Shown: positions 25,338-34,242 of the stretch, one piece after another
How the letters are laid out: each line of letters opens with the position of its first letter
How positions within the stretch are numbered: position 1 is the first letter of the stretch
Source of the DNA: CALMAK01 sp964392265
GTDB lineage: Bacteria > Patescibacteriota > Saccharimonadia > Saccharimonadales > Saccharimonadaceae
NCBI GenBank assembly: GCA_964392265.1
Contig: CAYMOS010000002.1
Coordinates: 124,001 to 188,000 of the forward strand
Length of the DNA: 64,000 nucleotides
Reading direction: 5' to 3'
The notes under the pieces: model-generated
The model's database searches: none
Seen by the model: the letters and a program-made list of their open reading frames with translations, nothing else
What the model was told of the DNA's origin: nothing
Translations under genes and position numbers: made by a program

Positions 25338-26207
25338 CTAGGCTACTTTTGATCTATTCGCAATAATGGTGCCGATACGATTTCCGTAACGGGCCGCTAT
25401 CGTATGGTCACTGCTGATACTCTGAGGTGATATTTTGTGGGCAATAGAGTGGTTAAGCCATGTGCCTATATGAAGTGCTGTACGATAAAACAGTGCATCA
25501 ATTGAATGAGGAGATGCCATAGGTCCAAACACTACTTTTGCGATAGCGTGGGTCCATACATAATACGCGTCGCCTGCTGAGTCTTGGGGGTGCGAGGCGT
25601 CACCCGACCATTGTTTGAGGGCCACAATTGATCGGTTCCAGGTTTCCATACGGGTTATTATCTCATGACGCGATAATTTCGGCATACCTGCGATTGCTCC
25701 GTCGTCGTACCAGCGTGCATACTGGCGACTAGTGACAAGTAAGAGCCATAACGCTTCTTCAAGAGATGGTGCAATACGTAACGCCTCTACTAATTGACCA
25801 TCGAAGTCCACCGGTTTAGATGATCCTTTAGTCGTAATCTGACGATAAAGCTGCTCGACATCTCGGTACTCGGCACGAAAGTAGGACTGGATGGTAGGAA
25901 GGTACATCGTAAATTGCATTAAGACGGCAAAAATCCCCATGCGTTCCTTGGTGGTCAGTCGAGTCCAGTGGGCAGTCTGAGCTGCGACAATTCGGGTAAT
26001 AGAGCGGTCAGCCTGCGTTAGGGGTATCGCAAGGGGTTGATGATGTGTTGCAAGATTATCGGCCACAGTGCGATGGAGGACGCGGTCTTCATGAGGAGGG
26101 GTCCAGATGACAGTGCGGGCTGCTCGTAGAGTGCCTCGAAGGGTGACCCAGACTGAAATATCGGTCGGAGTGCTAAATCGGCAAGGGTAGTATTGACTTT
26201 TTTTCAT
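25338..26207 (-). CDS. hypothetical protein, paralogue of the divergent neighbour
   Basis: The 289-residue, mostly helical protein has no signal or membrane segment. It aligns with the protein encoded divergently at 26252: SRQYARWYDDGAIAGMP versus SRQYARWLDTVAIADIP, and GDAYYVWTHAIAKVVFG versus GDTYYTWTHARARVLFG, plus AARYGNRIGTII versus AAYGNAIGDAIL near the C-terminus. The family is unknown to me. Its N-terminus (MKKSQYYPCRF) overlaps the -35 box of the divergent gene, so the two promoters interfere or are co-regulated. Confidence 0.7.
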   Translation of the reverse strand: MKKSQYYPCRFSTPTDISVWVTLRGTLRAARTVIWTPPHEDRVLHRTVADNLATHHQPLAIPLTQADRSITRIVAAQTAHWTRLTTKERMGIFAVLMQFTMYLPTIQSYFRAEYRDVEQLYRQITTKGSSKPVDFDGQLVEALRIAPSLEEALWLLLVTSRQYARWYDDGAIAGMPKLSRHEIITRMETWNRSIVALKQWSGDASHPQDSAGDAYYVWTHAIAKVVFGPMASPHSIDALFYRTALHIGTWLNHSIAHKISPQSISSDHTIAARYGNRIGTIIANRSKVA

Positions 26208-26221
26208 GAAAATGCTATAAT
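26193..26221 (+). promoter_or_regulatory. promoter of the 26252 gene, overlapping the divergent start
   Basis: TTGACT (26193-26198), 17 bases, TATAAT (26216-26221). The -35 box lies inside the first codons of the minus-strand gene. A minus-strand TATACT-like box lies near 26237-26242. Confidence 0.7.
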
Positions 26222-26251
26222 TAACTACATAGATTAGTATACATAAAAATT

Positions 26252-27136
26252 ATGACGGAAAATCTCAGTAAAGCAAAACGCGACGAAGTCACGCCTGATA
26301 TTAAGGGTCAGTGGCCCACACATACTCGACAGGTGGTCGGCTCTGTGGCTATGAGCGTCTATACTTTGTTTGTGACACCAGATCATCCAGACTATCATCG
26401 CGTAATGGAGGAGGAGTCTGCTGAGCAGCCGCTGCAGCCACCGATCGACGTGATTATGCAGAGGGTTGCCGGAGTGGCGCGTGACGAGTCATCCCACGAG
26501 ACCTTACGCGAGCCAACGCTCGCAGAAGCTTTAGTCGATGCCAGCCATATGATGCAGTTCGTGGATCATTTTCCTCACCAACAGGCCGCTGGTGACTATG
26601 CAATTAGCTACGAAACGATGCAGCAACTGAAAGATGACTTTCAGGAACTAGTAGATCAACAGCAAGGGAGGCCGCTTGATTATGCGCAGCAGCTTGCGAT
26701 TGCTCTTCGCCAGACCGATGGTGATATGGCACAGGCGTTGACGAACCTTTGGCTGGTATCTCGCCAATACGCACGCTGGCTAGATACTGTGGCGATTGCC
26801 GATATACCACCACTTGATGAGGATGGGATTTTGCGTGAAATGAAAGAATGGCGATCATTACTAGCCGCATGCAAACCAGCAGGCGATAACGAGTTTCAAG
26901 ACCCTAGCGGTGATACCTATTACACCTGGACACATGCACGTGCAAGGGTTTTGTTTGGGCAGGGACGTCGGGTACATACGCAATTGGGCCGTGCAATCTT
27001 TGGGCGTGGCACTGATGTTATGCACTCGGTAGTTCATACTGTTAACCAGCAAAGTGCGCCAAATGATCATCGCCGTGCTGCTGCCTATGGCAATGCGATC
27101 GGCGATGCAATCTTATCGACATATCAAGTTGCTTGA
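26252..27136 (+). CDS. hypothetical protein, paralogue of the divergent neighbour
   Basis: The 294-residue soluble, helical protein shares with the gene at 25338 a central SRQYARW block (about residues 168-175), a GDTYYTWTHARARVLFG block (about 220-236) and the C-terminal AAAYGNAIGDAIL. The N-terminal 100 residues differ. No catalytic motif recognised. A hairpin with T run follows at 27190. Confidence 0.7.
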   Translation: MTENLSKAKRDEVTPDIKGQWPTHTRQVVGSVAMSVYTLFVTPDHPDYHRVMEEESAEQPLQPPIDVIMQRVAGVARDESSHETLREPTLAEALVDASHMMQFVDHFPHQQAAGDYAISYETMQQLKDDFQELVDQQQGRPLDYAQQLAIALRQTDGDMAQALTNLWLVSRQYARWLDTVAIADIPPLDEDGILREMKEWRSLLAACKPAGDNEFQDPSGDTYYTWTHARARVLFGQGRRVHTQLGRAIFGRGTDVMHSVVHTVNQQSAPNDHRRAAAYGNAIGDAILSTYQVA

Positions 27137-27188
27137 TGTCTCGCGAGGAAAGATAACTAATGCATAAAAGTAACCCATTGTCACCTCA

Positions 27189-27212
27189 GAAAAGTCTGTA
27201 AACAGTCTTTTC
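27189..27212 (+). terminator. candidate intrinsic terminator
   Basis: AAAAGtCTGT-aa-ACAGtCTTTT, a near-perfect stem with one T-T mismatch ending in TTTT. It follows the 26252 gene and precedes the helicase promoter. Confidence 0.55.
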
Positions 27213-27228
27213 GCTTGGCTCCTAGTGC

Positions 27229-27234
27229 TATAAT
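27229..27234 (+). promoter_or_regulatory. -10 box (TATAAT) for the DEAH helicase
   Basis: TGCTATAAT ends seven bases before the ATG at 27242. The ATG at 27233 overlaps the box and cannot be the start. Confidence 0.6.
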
Positions 27235-27241
27235 GAGGGAA

Positions 27242-29566
27242 ATGGGGAAAAGCATAAAGATATTTAATCAGCTGCCAACGCTTGATTTTAGGAATAAAAT
27301 CTGCAAAGCGGTAGATGAGAATCAGGTCGTGATTATTACAGCTGAAACAGGGGCGGGTAAAAGCACCCAGGTGCCGCAATATCTGGCAGAATATGGCTAT
27401 ACCCGGGTAATTGTCACCCAACCGAGGATCTTGGCGGCGCGTAATTTGGCACGTCGGGTTCGTGAAGAATGGGCCGAACGTAACACCGAGGACAGCAGTG
27501 AGATTATTGGCTATCGTACGGCGCACGAGCGTGACGATAGCGGGCGAACAAAAATTTTATACTGTACAGATGGACTGCAACTTGTACGAGAACTAACAGG
27601 GTCGGGCACCAGTAGTCAGCAGGTATTAGTACTCGACGAAGTGCACGAGTGGAATGAGAATATGGAAGTGTTGGTCGCCTGGGCGAAGCGGCGAGCCGAG
27701 GAAGAACCTACCTTTAAGGTAGTTGTGATGAGCGCGACCCTCGACGAGCAGGCTTTGGCAGAGTACTTTGCGACTGATGCTGTCATCAAGGTGCCGGGAC
27801 GGCATTTCGAGGTGACAAAGCGGCGTGGTACGGATGTTATTGACGAATTGATGAAGCAATTAGAGAAACCGCGCCACAATATTCTGACGTTTCTACCGGG
27901 CAAAAGCGAGATCCAAAAGGTAACCGAGGCGATCGAGGAAAAGGCTAAAAAGGCAGGCGTGCCCATTATTCCTCTCCATAGTCAGTTAGAGGCCGAAATG
28001 CAACAAAAAGCCTTTGCGGGGTATCCGCATGGCAAAATCATCTTGGCGACGAATATTGCTCAGACCAGTGTGACGATTGATGATATTGATCTGGTGCTTG
28101 ATAGTGGCCTCGAGCGTCGTGCCGAAGTGCGAAATGGTGTTGAAGGGCTATTTATCGCGCAAATTTCACAGGCGGATTCACTGCAGCGAGCAGGGCGGGC
28201 AGGCCGCACGAAACCGGGTGAATACATTTTAGCGCCGTATGACGTTATGCTGTGTCTGCCGTTCGAAGACCGCCCGGAATACGCAGTTCCTGAAATTATG
28301 CGTACTCATATTGATCGATTGACATTGCGCCTCGCTAGTATCGGTATCGATATCGAGACCTTGGATTTTTATCATGATCCGTCGCATAGTGCCATCAAGC
28401 GCGCCAAACATACCTTAGTAGCATTGGGGGCCCTGACTCCACGCGGTGAGATTACCAATATTGGTCGTGCCATGGAAAAGTTCCCGGTTGAGTCAAGTTA
28501 TGCACGTATGCTAGTCGCCGCCCAAGACTATACACCTGAAATACAGTCCAAATTGGCGACAGTGATTGCGATTCAAGAGGTAGGGGGTATTGTTCGTGGA
28601 GGAGCGAATTATATCGGCTGGCAAACGCATGTCACGCAAAAACAGTCTGATTTGTTAGCGCAATATGACGTATTGATGGCGATGCCACAGATCCTGCCGG
28701 ATACCTATGAGGTGATGGGTATTATTGCCAAGAATATTGATAAGACCGAGGAAGTGGTTGAACGGTTACATCGTGACCTTGGTCTCGAGCAGGGTGAGAT
28801 GACGGCGATTACTCCGGATGAGGCGGCGCAGCTAATGCGAGCGATTGTGGCGGGTCAGATTCATCAGTTATGGATGGTAGATGATCACGGACGGTATGAA
28901 CATGTGACGACGCACCAACAACGAGAATTATCAAGTAGTTCAGTGGTGCGAGGCGCACGGCTGGTATCGGGCACACCGTTTGATTTAGAGGTGCCGACGC
29001 GAGGCGGCGAACTAGAAACACTGCATCTTTTGCAGAACGTGACGGTTGTCGATACAAAATGGCTTTTAGAACTCTCACCCGAACGATTTGCTACCCGCAA
29101 ACCAGAAATGTATTACGATCCACGACTAGGTGGGCTGGCGCGCCGCCAGCGGGTACGGTTTGGCAAGATGGTATTAGAAGGTACGGTCGAACCGGTGATG
29201 GATACGTCATCTCAGTCGCAGCACCAGTTTGTTGACGCGTTTACCGATTGGGCGCATGGCAAAGTTGATCGTGAACTGCGTATCCTGGGGCGGTATAATC
29301 GTAACGTTCCAAATGTTACTCGTAGTCAAGTACAGCAGTATGTGCGTATGCGCTCACCCTGGGTGACGAACCTGCAGCAGTTAGAAGCGGCTGATAAGAG
29401 GGCACTTTTGGCCGCCGCCGAACCAGAGACCTATCTTGGTCGGGATTTTCGCGTTGACCTAGAGCGCAAGGGTAATCGCAGTGAACAGCATCATCATCCG
29501 CATGAACATCGTCGTCGTGGTTGGCAGCCACAGCACAAGCGCAAATACAAACGCGATGAATGGTAG
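27242..29566 (+). CDS. hrpA: DEAH-box ATP-dependent helicase (HrpA/HrpB-like)
   Basis: The 774-residue helicase has Walker A GETGAGKSTQVPQYL (about residues 36-50), the DEVH box in LDEVHEWNE, SATLD motif III and the QRAGRAGRTKPGEY motif VI. After the two RecA domains a helicase-associated region follows, then a short basic His/Arg-rich tail (HHHPHEHRRRGWQ). It is shorter than E. coli HrpA (about 1300) and close to HrpB in length. RNA unwinding is the likely activity; the target is unknown. The start is fixed by the -10 box immediately upstream. Confidence 0.85.
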   Translation: MGKSIKIFNQLPTLDFRNKICKAVDENQVVIITAETGAGKSTQVPQYLAEYGYTRVIVTQPRILAARNLARRVREEWAERNTEDSSEIIGYRTAHERDDSGRTKILYCTDGLQLVRELTGSGTSSQQVLVLDEVHEWNENMEVLVAWAKRRAEEEPTFKVVVMSATLDEQALAEYFATDAVIKVPGRHFEVTKRRGTDVIDELMKQLEKPRHNILTFLPGKSEIQKVTEAIEEKAKKAGVPIIPLHSQLEAEMQQKAFAGYPHGKIILATNIAQTSVTIDDIDLVLDSGLERRAEVRNGVEGLFIAQISQADSLQRAGRAGRTKPGEYILAPYDVMLCLPFEDRPEYAVPEIMRTHIDRLTLRLASIGIDIETLDFYHDPSHSAIKRAKHTLVALGALTPRGEITNIGRAMEKFPVESSYARMLVAAQDYTPEIQSKLATVIAIQEVGGIVRGGANYIGWQTHVTQKQSDLLAQYDVLMAMPQILPDTYEVMGIIAKNIDKTEEVVERLHRDLGLEQGEMTAITPDEAAQLMRAIVAGQIHQLWMVDDHGRYEHVTTHQQRELSSSSVVRGARLVSGTPFDLEVPTRGGELETLHLLQNVTVVDTKWLLELSPERFATRKPEMYYDPRLGGLARRQRVRFGKMVLEGTVEPVMDTSSQSQHQFVDAFTDWAHGKVDRELRILGRYNRNVPNVTRSQVQQYVRMRSPWVTNLQQLEAADKRALLAAAEPETYLGRDFRVDLERKGNRSEQHHHPHEHRRRGWQPQHKRKYKRDEW

Positions 29567-29583
29567 TACCGCTACCGGTATGC

Positions 29584-29589
29584 TATAAT
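29584..29589 (+). promoter_or_regulatory. -10 box (TATAAT)
   Basis: TGCTATAAT lies 28 bases before the ATG at 29618, leaving room for a short leader with an AGGAGG ribosome-binding site. Confidence 0.6.
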
Positions 29590-29617
29590 AGAAGTACACA
29601 ATATGGAGGAGGGCGAA

Positions 29618-30271
29618 ATGAGTAGTTCAGAATCTCTATATCAATCTAAAGGGTGGATGGGGTATGGCCCGGCATCAAGGCCGACGGCCTACGAAGTGCT
29701 TCTACGTCAAAGCCGCCTGATGGGCAGGTCTGCTGCCAAGGCATGTGAGGTCAAGCCAACTGTCATCGAAGCCTTCACTGATCAGTCCTCCCAGCCTTTG
29801 CCGCCCTCTCAGGGCTCTGTGAACGAGAAGTCTTTTTACGAGCAGAATCCTGATCGGATACATAAAGTAGTTGAACAATCACAAGAGATCCTTGCGGGTG
29901 CCAAAACGGTGATTCTCCCCTATAACATCTTTCCTGATACAGTGACGGTTGACCGAATGAAGGTAACTATCAATCTGTGGAATTCACTGTGGTCGCATGA
30001 GGTAGTCACGCTACGCATCGAGGACATCCTGAACGTCTCGGCACATATTGGGCTATTGTTCGGTTCACTGACAATCTCGACGAGGGTGATGAATTCGACC
30101 GATCATTTCCAGATTGATGGGTTCTGGAATAAGGATGCTAAACGCCTCAAGCACGTTATTCAGGGATATATGATTGCCTTGCATCAAGGGATTGATGTAT
30201 CAGAGCTTTCGACCGAACGTTTGATTCGCAAATTGAACGAGCTTGGCAACGACCCGAGTGTCGTGAAGTAG
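29618..30271 (+). CDS. hypothetical protein, possible PH-like domain
   Basis: The 217-residue protein starts at 29618, six bases after GGAGGAGGG; an upstream in-frame ATG at 29603 would hide that site. The first 85 residues are polar and probably flexible. From about 90 a series of strands (KTVILPYNIFPDTVTVDRMKV, EVVTLRIEDILNVS, GSLTISTRV) ends in a helix (AKRLKHVIQGYMIAL), the order of a PH/GRAM-like fold. No membrane segment is seen. The fold suggestion is by pattern only. Confidence 0.6.
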   Translation: MSSSESLYQSKGWMGYGPASRPTAYEVLLRQSRLMGRSAAKACEVKPTVIEAFTDQSSQPLPPSQGSVNEKSFYEQNPDRIHKVVEQSQEILAGAKTVILPYNIFPDTVTVDRMKVTINLWNSLWSHEVVTLRIEDILNVSAHIGLLFGSLTISTRVMNSTDHFQIDGFWNKDAKRLKHVIQGYMIALHQGIDVSELSTERLIRKLNELGNDPSVVK

Positions 30272-30273
30272 CA

Positions 30274-30302
30274 TTGACTTTTTATGATACTTATGCTAAT
30301 AT
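30274..30302 (+). promoter_or_regulatory. promoter of the 30329 gene
   Basis: TTGACT (30274-30279), 17 bases, TAATAT (30297-30302). It starts two bases after the upstream gene ends. Confidence 0.65.
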
Positions 30303-30328
30303 AGAATTATATAGGTAAAAACAAAAAG

Positions 30329-31255
30329 ATGACTGGCGACACCGCTGAAAAAGATCCTGCACTCCGTAACAAATCTCCCGAAGATCAGGGGTGGTCATTG
30401 GGCGAGTATACGACCGATGATGTAAATAACCTGTATGGTAGCAGCGAAGTACCAGCGAGTGATGATATGATTGCGGTAGAAGACCTAGGTCCACGTATCG
30501 ACCCACGCCATGTGGCCGAGGGTGTCGATGGTGATTCGCACCTTGATGAGCTAGGTGCGCGCCGTATCAATGAGTCGGGTGTGTCTCAGGACGCTCGAGA
30601 TGTTCAGGCTCGTGCAAATCAAGTGCTGAGCGAGCTGGGCATGGGTGACCGTCCTGAGTCTGGTGTCACCGAGAAGGATGCCATGAATGAGACGGTGGCA
30701 GAAACCTTGACGGCTGGTCAGGATGCAGAATCGGGTCGGTTAGGATATGAAAGCCGTCGAGATGCGCGCGATGCAGCGATTGCGACTGAACTCGATAAGG
30801 CGCTACGTCGTGGTGATGCAGAACCATTAGAGCATTTACCGCCATCGGTCGCGATGAAGGTAACGGCCTGGTTAGGAGAGGTTGGTCGCACCTACGGCGG
30901 GGCAGAGTTTGCTCCGAATGATGTCACCGCAGAGATTGGTGAATACATTGCTTTTGCCGAAAAGGTATCTGACGAATCAGAAGGTGAAACAGTGGTACGG
31001 ATCGACGAGAAGACAGGCGAAGCAGTCGTCGAAGCGACCGATGATATTATCATGCGCGTGATTGATGGCGATCCAGAGGCAACCAAGTTACTTGATGAAG
31101 AATCTCGGGCAACAACACTGGCTCTTAAGAATGATTTGATGCGTCGAGAGGGCGGTCTTTATGCTTCGCGTCAAAATAGCGATAGTCAAAAAGAACTGAT
31201 CGATCATATCCGCAGGGCACTGCTGACCTCAAACGCCGAACGTCTCGCGGCGTAA
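30329..31255 (+). CDS. acidic hypothetical protein
   Basis: The 308-residue protein is strongly acidic, rich in Asp, Glu and Ala, with no signal peptide, membrane segment or recognised motif. The first 130 residues look disordered, and the C-terminal half is helical (DARDAAIATELDKALRRGD near 155). It resembles in style the acidic MTE-starting proteins at 6083 and 61343, but I cannot show homology by eye. Separate promoter; converges on the phosphoesterase gene. Confidence 0.6.
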   Translation: MTGDTAEKDPALRNKSPEDQGWSLGEYTTDDVNNLYGSSEVPASDDMIAVEDLGPRIDPRHVAEGVDGDSHLDELGARRINESGVSQDARDVQARANQVLSELGMGDRPESGVTEKDAMNETVAETLTAGQDAESGRLGYESRRDARDAAIATELDKALRRGDAEPLEHLPPSVAMKVTAWLGEVGRTYGGAEFAPNDVTAEIGEYIAFAEKVSDESEGETVVRIDEKTGEAVVEATDDIIMRVIDGDPEATKLLDEESRATTLALKNDLMRREGGLYASRQNSDSQKELIDHIRRALLTSNAERLAA

Positions 31256-31273
31256 TGAACACCTACACGAATC

Positions 31274-32125
31274 TTACCCAACACCAAGCTCTCTGAGGTG
31301 TGAGCGTAAACGATCGATTCGCCTATGCGCTTCTTGCAGTGCTTCACGAGAGACCTCCTCGGAGATTGTTCGTGCATCGTTTGAAATGAGTGAGCGACCA
31401 GGGTTATCAAAGAATCGCTCAATTGCCACAAGTAACTCTATGATCCGAGTGCGTTCGAACTCGTCTAATCCTGGGTGCTGGACGAGGTAATCGTACGAGC
31501 GGTCAGCTACATCATATAGTGAGAAGAGGGTGTGGTAATAAGAAGGAGTTGTTGATGCCGTTGATGTGGGTATGTCGATGATCGCATATCGGTGAACATA
31601 GGTAATATGCGTGTCACCGAGGGTACGCATCATTGTTGCTTCGGTAGGATAGGTGTGTCCATGAAGGAGGAGCTTTGGTTTGCTAGCTAAGACATAATCG
31701 CGTAGGGCATCAAACCCTTGATGGGCAATTTCCTCTTCGTCATTGACGCCACGAGGCGGGCAGTGGGTGATCATGATATCAACAGGTGGAAAATCTTGGA
31801 GAAGTTGACGAGCCTCGTCTTGGGTGTACATGATTGCGTCAGGATTTTCTTTATACCTCACGCATCCCTCGAAACCGCCAAACCGTAGGCCATTAATAGC
31901 AAGAGTTTTGCGGTGCATATTGGTGATACCAAGCTCTGACATATAATTACCGCTATCATGATTGCCGTACACGCCGATCTTTGGAATATGAGTTATTTCA
32001 GCTAATTGGAGGATATCCGAACGCTCAAGATCACCAAGGGTGATAATGAGGTCAATCTGCTGTTCTTTGACAGTTTGAACGATGTTTATTTGAGGGTTAC
32101 GGTCAGCGATAACAAGTGCTTTCAT
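31274..32125 (-). CDS. calcineurin-like metallophosphoesterase
   Basis: The 283-residue protein has a metallophosphoesterase core: ITLGDLERSD (motif II) near residue 30, VYGNHDSG (motif III) near 56, ITHCPPRG near 118 and LLHGHTYP near 152. Motif I, normally DxH, reads VIADRNPQ, so the first-site His is missing or displaced. A C-terminal helical extension of about 90 residues (from about 190) is unlike the simple YfcE type. The start at 32125 follows a minus-strand TATACT (32132-32137). Substrate unknown. Confidence 0.8.
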   Translation of the reverse strand: MKALVIADRNPQINIVQTVKEQQIDLIITLGDLERSDILQLAEITHIPKIGVYGNHDSGNYMSELGITNMHRKTLAINGLRFGGFEGCVRYKENPDAIMYTQDEARQLLQDFPPVDIMITHCPPRGVNDEEEIAHQGFDALRDYVLASKPKLLLHGHTYPTEATMMRTLGDTHITYVHRYAIIDIPTSTASTTPSYYHTLFSLYDVADRSYDYLVQHPGLDEFERTRIIELLVAIERFFDNPGRSLISNDARTISEEVSREALQEAHRRIDRLRSHLRELGVG

Positions 32126-32167
32126 AGGGGTAGTATAGCAGTGTGAAAGGAACTGGCGCAAATAGTA

Positions 32168-32202
32168 TTGACATTATAAAGTACCTTGTATAACATAGTA
32201 CT
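32168..32202 (+). promoter_or_regulatory. padR promoter with candidate operator
   Basis: TTGACA (32168-32173), 17 bases, TAACAT (32191-32196), six bases before the ATG at 32203. An inverted repeat AGTAC (32180-32184) and GTACT (32198-32202) with 13 bases between brackets the -10 box. PadR proteins often repress their own operon from such dyads. Confidence 0.6.
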
Positions 32203-32547
32203 ATGACAAAGGATACTATCAGTAGTGAAAGTTACGCGGAGCAGCTTGCAACCCAGCTACGAAAAGGGTTTTTGGCATACTGCGTATTAAAAGTGTGTAG
32301 TCATCAGCCAAAGTACACCAGTGATATCATCATTGCCTTACGTGAAGCAGAGCTGGTGGTCGTGGAGGGAACGATCTATCCGCTGCTGAGCCGTCTCCAA
32401 AAAGATGGCTTACTGGCACACGAGTGGCAAGAGAGTGAGCAAGGACCGCCGCGAAAATACTATAAAACGACAGATTATGGCGATGAAGTGATTCGTCACA
32501 CGGCAAAGAAAATTACTGCATTAAACGCAACCCTAAAGAAGTTATAA
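32203..32547 (+). CDS. PadR-family transcriptional regulator
   Basis: The 114-residue protein has the PadR winged-helix pattern: LRKGFLAYCVLKVCSH, SDIIIALREAELVVVEGTIYPLLSRLQKDGLL and the wing EQGPPRKYYKTTDYG. It is the short PadR-s2 type, with only a brief C-terminal helix for dimerisation. It heads a block of PspC-like protein and ABC transporter genes, a frequent arrangement in which PadR senses an envelope-active compound. It is followed after 11 bases by the pspC-like gene. Confidence 0.92.
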   Translation: MTKDTISSESYAEQLATQLRKGFLAYCVLKVCSHQPKYTSDIIIALREAELVVVEGTIYPLLSRLQKDGLLAHEWQESEQGPPRKYYKTTDYGDEVIRHTAKKITALNATLKKL

Positions 32548-32558
32548 AGGAGCTAATC

Positions 32559-34238
32559 ATGAAAGAAATTACCCGCATTCATCTCGCGAAAATAGCCTAT
32601 GATATTGAATTGGATGCTAAAAAAGATATCCAAAAATATATTGCCGCCTTGGAAAGGTATGCAGATGATCCAGAGATCCTGGATGACATCGAGATTCGCA
32701 TCACTGAATTATTGACCGAGCAAGGGGTGGCGAGCGGTGGCGTTATCACCCGTGAGGATGTTGCTGCGGTTCGCGCCCGTTTGGGTGAGCCGAGTGATTT
32801 TGCGGCCGATGGGTCGGGTGATGTTGCACTTGGTGCTGAGTCGTTAGCATCTGAGGGGAGGCGTGTCTATCGTGATACCGACAGTGCGTTAATGGGAGGA
32901 GTATTGGCTGGGTTTGGTCGTTTTTTCGGCATTGATCCATTATGGGTGCGATTGATATTTATCGTGCTGTTGTTGGCATCATTTGGGGCGGCGGCTGTTG
33001 TCTATGTGATCTTATGGCTGATCATCCCACCGGCGCGAACAGCGGCTGAAAAATTACAGATGCGTGGACAGCCGGTGACGCTCGCTTCGATCAAAGGCTT
33101 TGTCGCGGCCGAGGATCAGGTTAATCCGTCAACTGTTACGATGCGACGGGTGTTGCGCGGGATTGCCGGAATACTGTTGGTCGCTGGTGGCATTGCTGCG
33201 ATGGCTGTCACGGTGATTGTGGTTGCGAGTGTCACATTCGGCGCTCAGTACTTGCCGACATTTATTCCTATGGGGTTAGGTGACGCATGGTGGGTGAGTG
33301 TCGCATTCATTCTAATGGCGCTCGCCGGAGTGCTGCTGGCAATTCTTTGCTTTATCCTAGCGGACGCAGTGTTTCGCCGTCGTTGGAGCCGGCGAATCGG
33401 GGTCACTGTTGTTGCAATCATATCGGTAGGAATCATCTCTTTTGGGACAGCGATGGTGATGGGCTATAGCGGGGTTCAATATGAGCTCAACCAAATAGAA
33501 AAGTCCATGGTGGACACAAAAGTAGATCTTCCCGTCGAGTTTGCCAATGCAAAAAAACTGGTTGTGACGGCACATGCGATTCGATCGGCGAGTGGCGCAA
33601 GTAGTGAATTAATGGTGCAATATGTCGTCGACCCAGGAAAGCCACGATACGAGCTAACGGCACTGCCTGGTATGAAACCAGAGATTACCGTCAACGGTGA
33701 TGAGGCGCGCGTTGCGTTCAAATCAACGACTGCTCATAACCGGGCATTTGGATGGGTACAGCCACAGCTGATTATTCGCGGTCCAGCACTAGATGAAGTG
33801 ACGGTAAAGCAAGGTAACCTCAGTTATTCGGCGATGTATCCAAACGGTCAAGAGCAACTGCGCGTATCGACCGGTTCGATAACAAGAGCAACGGTGATGG
33901 GTCGTTATGGGCATATTATCACACAAGGTGCTGGTGAAGTTGACGCCAGTCAAGCCAGCATTGCGGATCTAGCAATTACGATGGATGGCGGTTCAGTAGT
34001 GGCGGGTGTGGTACGTCACCTAGAGGTGACACAACCGGATACCTGTCCTGCAAATACTATGCATGGCTATGATGGTATCAGTGTTCGTATTCAGGCAGTA
34101 TCGAGCGGCGAAATAATCTATAATGGTAGTAAGCAAAAAGCGCAGACAATTCGTCATGGATGCGGTGCGGTAATTGTTGGTGAAGAGAATTATTCTCGTC
34201 ATGAATATGATACACAACAGGAAGGTAATGAGGAGTAG
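32559..34238 (+). CDS. PspC-domain membrane protein with beta-helical C-terminus
   Basis: The 559-residue protein has an N-terminal helical region (HAAS/DUF1700-like, ERYADDPEILDDIEIRITELL split across turns), a PspC domain near residues 105-165 (RDTDSALMGGVLAGFGRFFGIDPLWVRL then a membrane helix), further membrane helices to about 310, and an outside C-terminal domain with regularly spaced short strands resembling DUF2807/DUF4097 putative adhesins. GGAG precedes the ATG. PspC proteins respond to membrane stress. Likely under the control of the preceding PadR. Confidence 0.83.
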   Translation: MKEITRIHLAKIAYDIELDAKKDIQKYIAALERYADDPEILDDIEIRITELLTEQGVASGGVITREDVAAVRARLGEPSDFAADGSGDVALGAESLASEGRRVYRDTDSALMGGVLAGFGRFFGIDPLWVRLIFIVLLLASFGAAAVVYVILWLIIPPARTAAEKLQMRGQPVTLASIKGFVAAEDQVNPSTVTMRRVLRGIAGILLVAGGIAAMAVTVIVVASVTFGAQYLPTFIPMGLGDAWWVSVAFILMALAGVLLAILCFILADAVFRRRWSRRIGVTVVAIISVGIISFGTAMVMGYSGVQYELNQIEKSMVDTKVDLPVEFANAKKLVVTAHAIRSASGASSELMVQYVVDPGKPRYELTALPGMKPEITVNGDEARVAFKSTTAHNRAFGWVQPQLIIRGPALDEVTVKQGNLSYSAMYPNGQEQLRVSTGSITRATVMGRYGHIITQGAGEVDASQASIADLAITMDGGSVVAGVVRHLEVTQPDTCPANTMHGYDGISVRIQAVSSGEIIYNGSKQKAQTIRHGCGAVIVGEENYSRHEYDTQQEGNEE

Positions 34239-34242
34239 GGCG

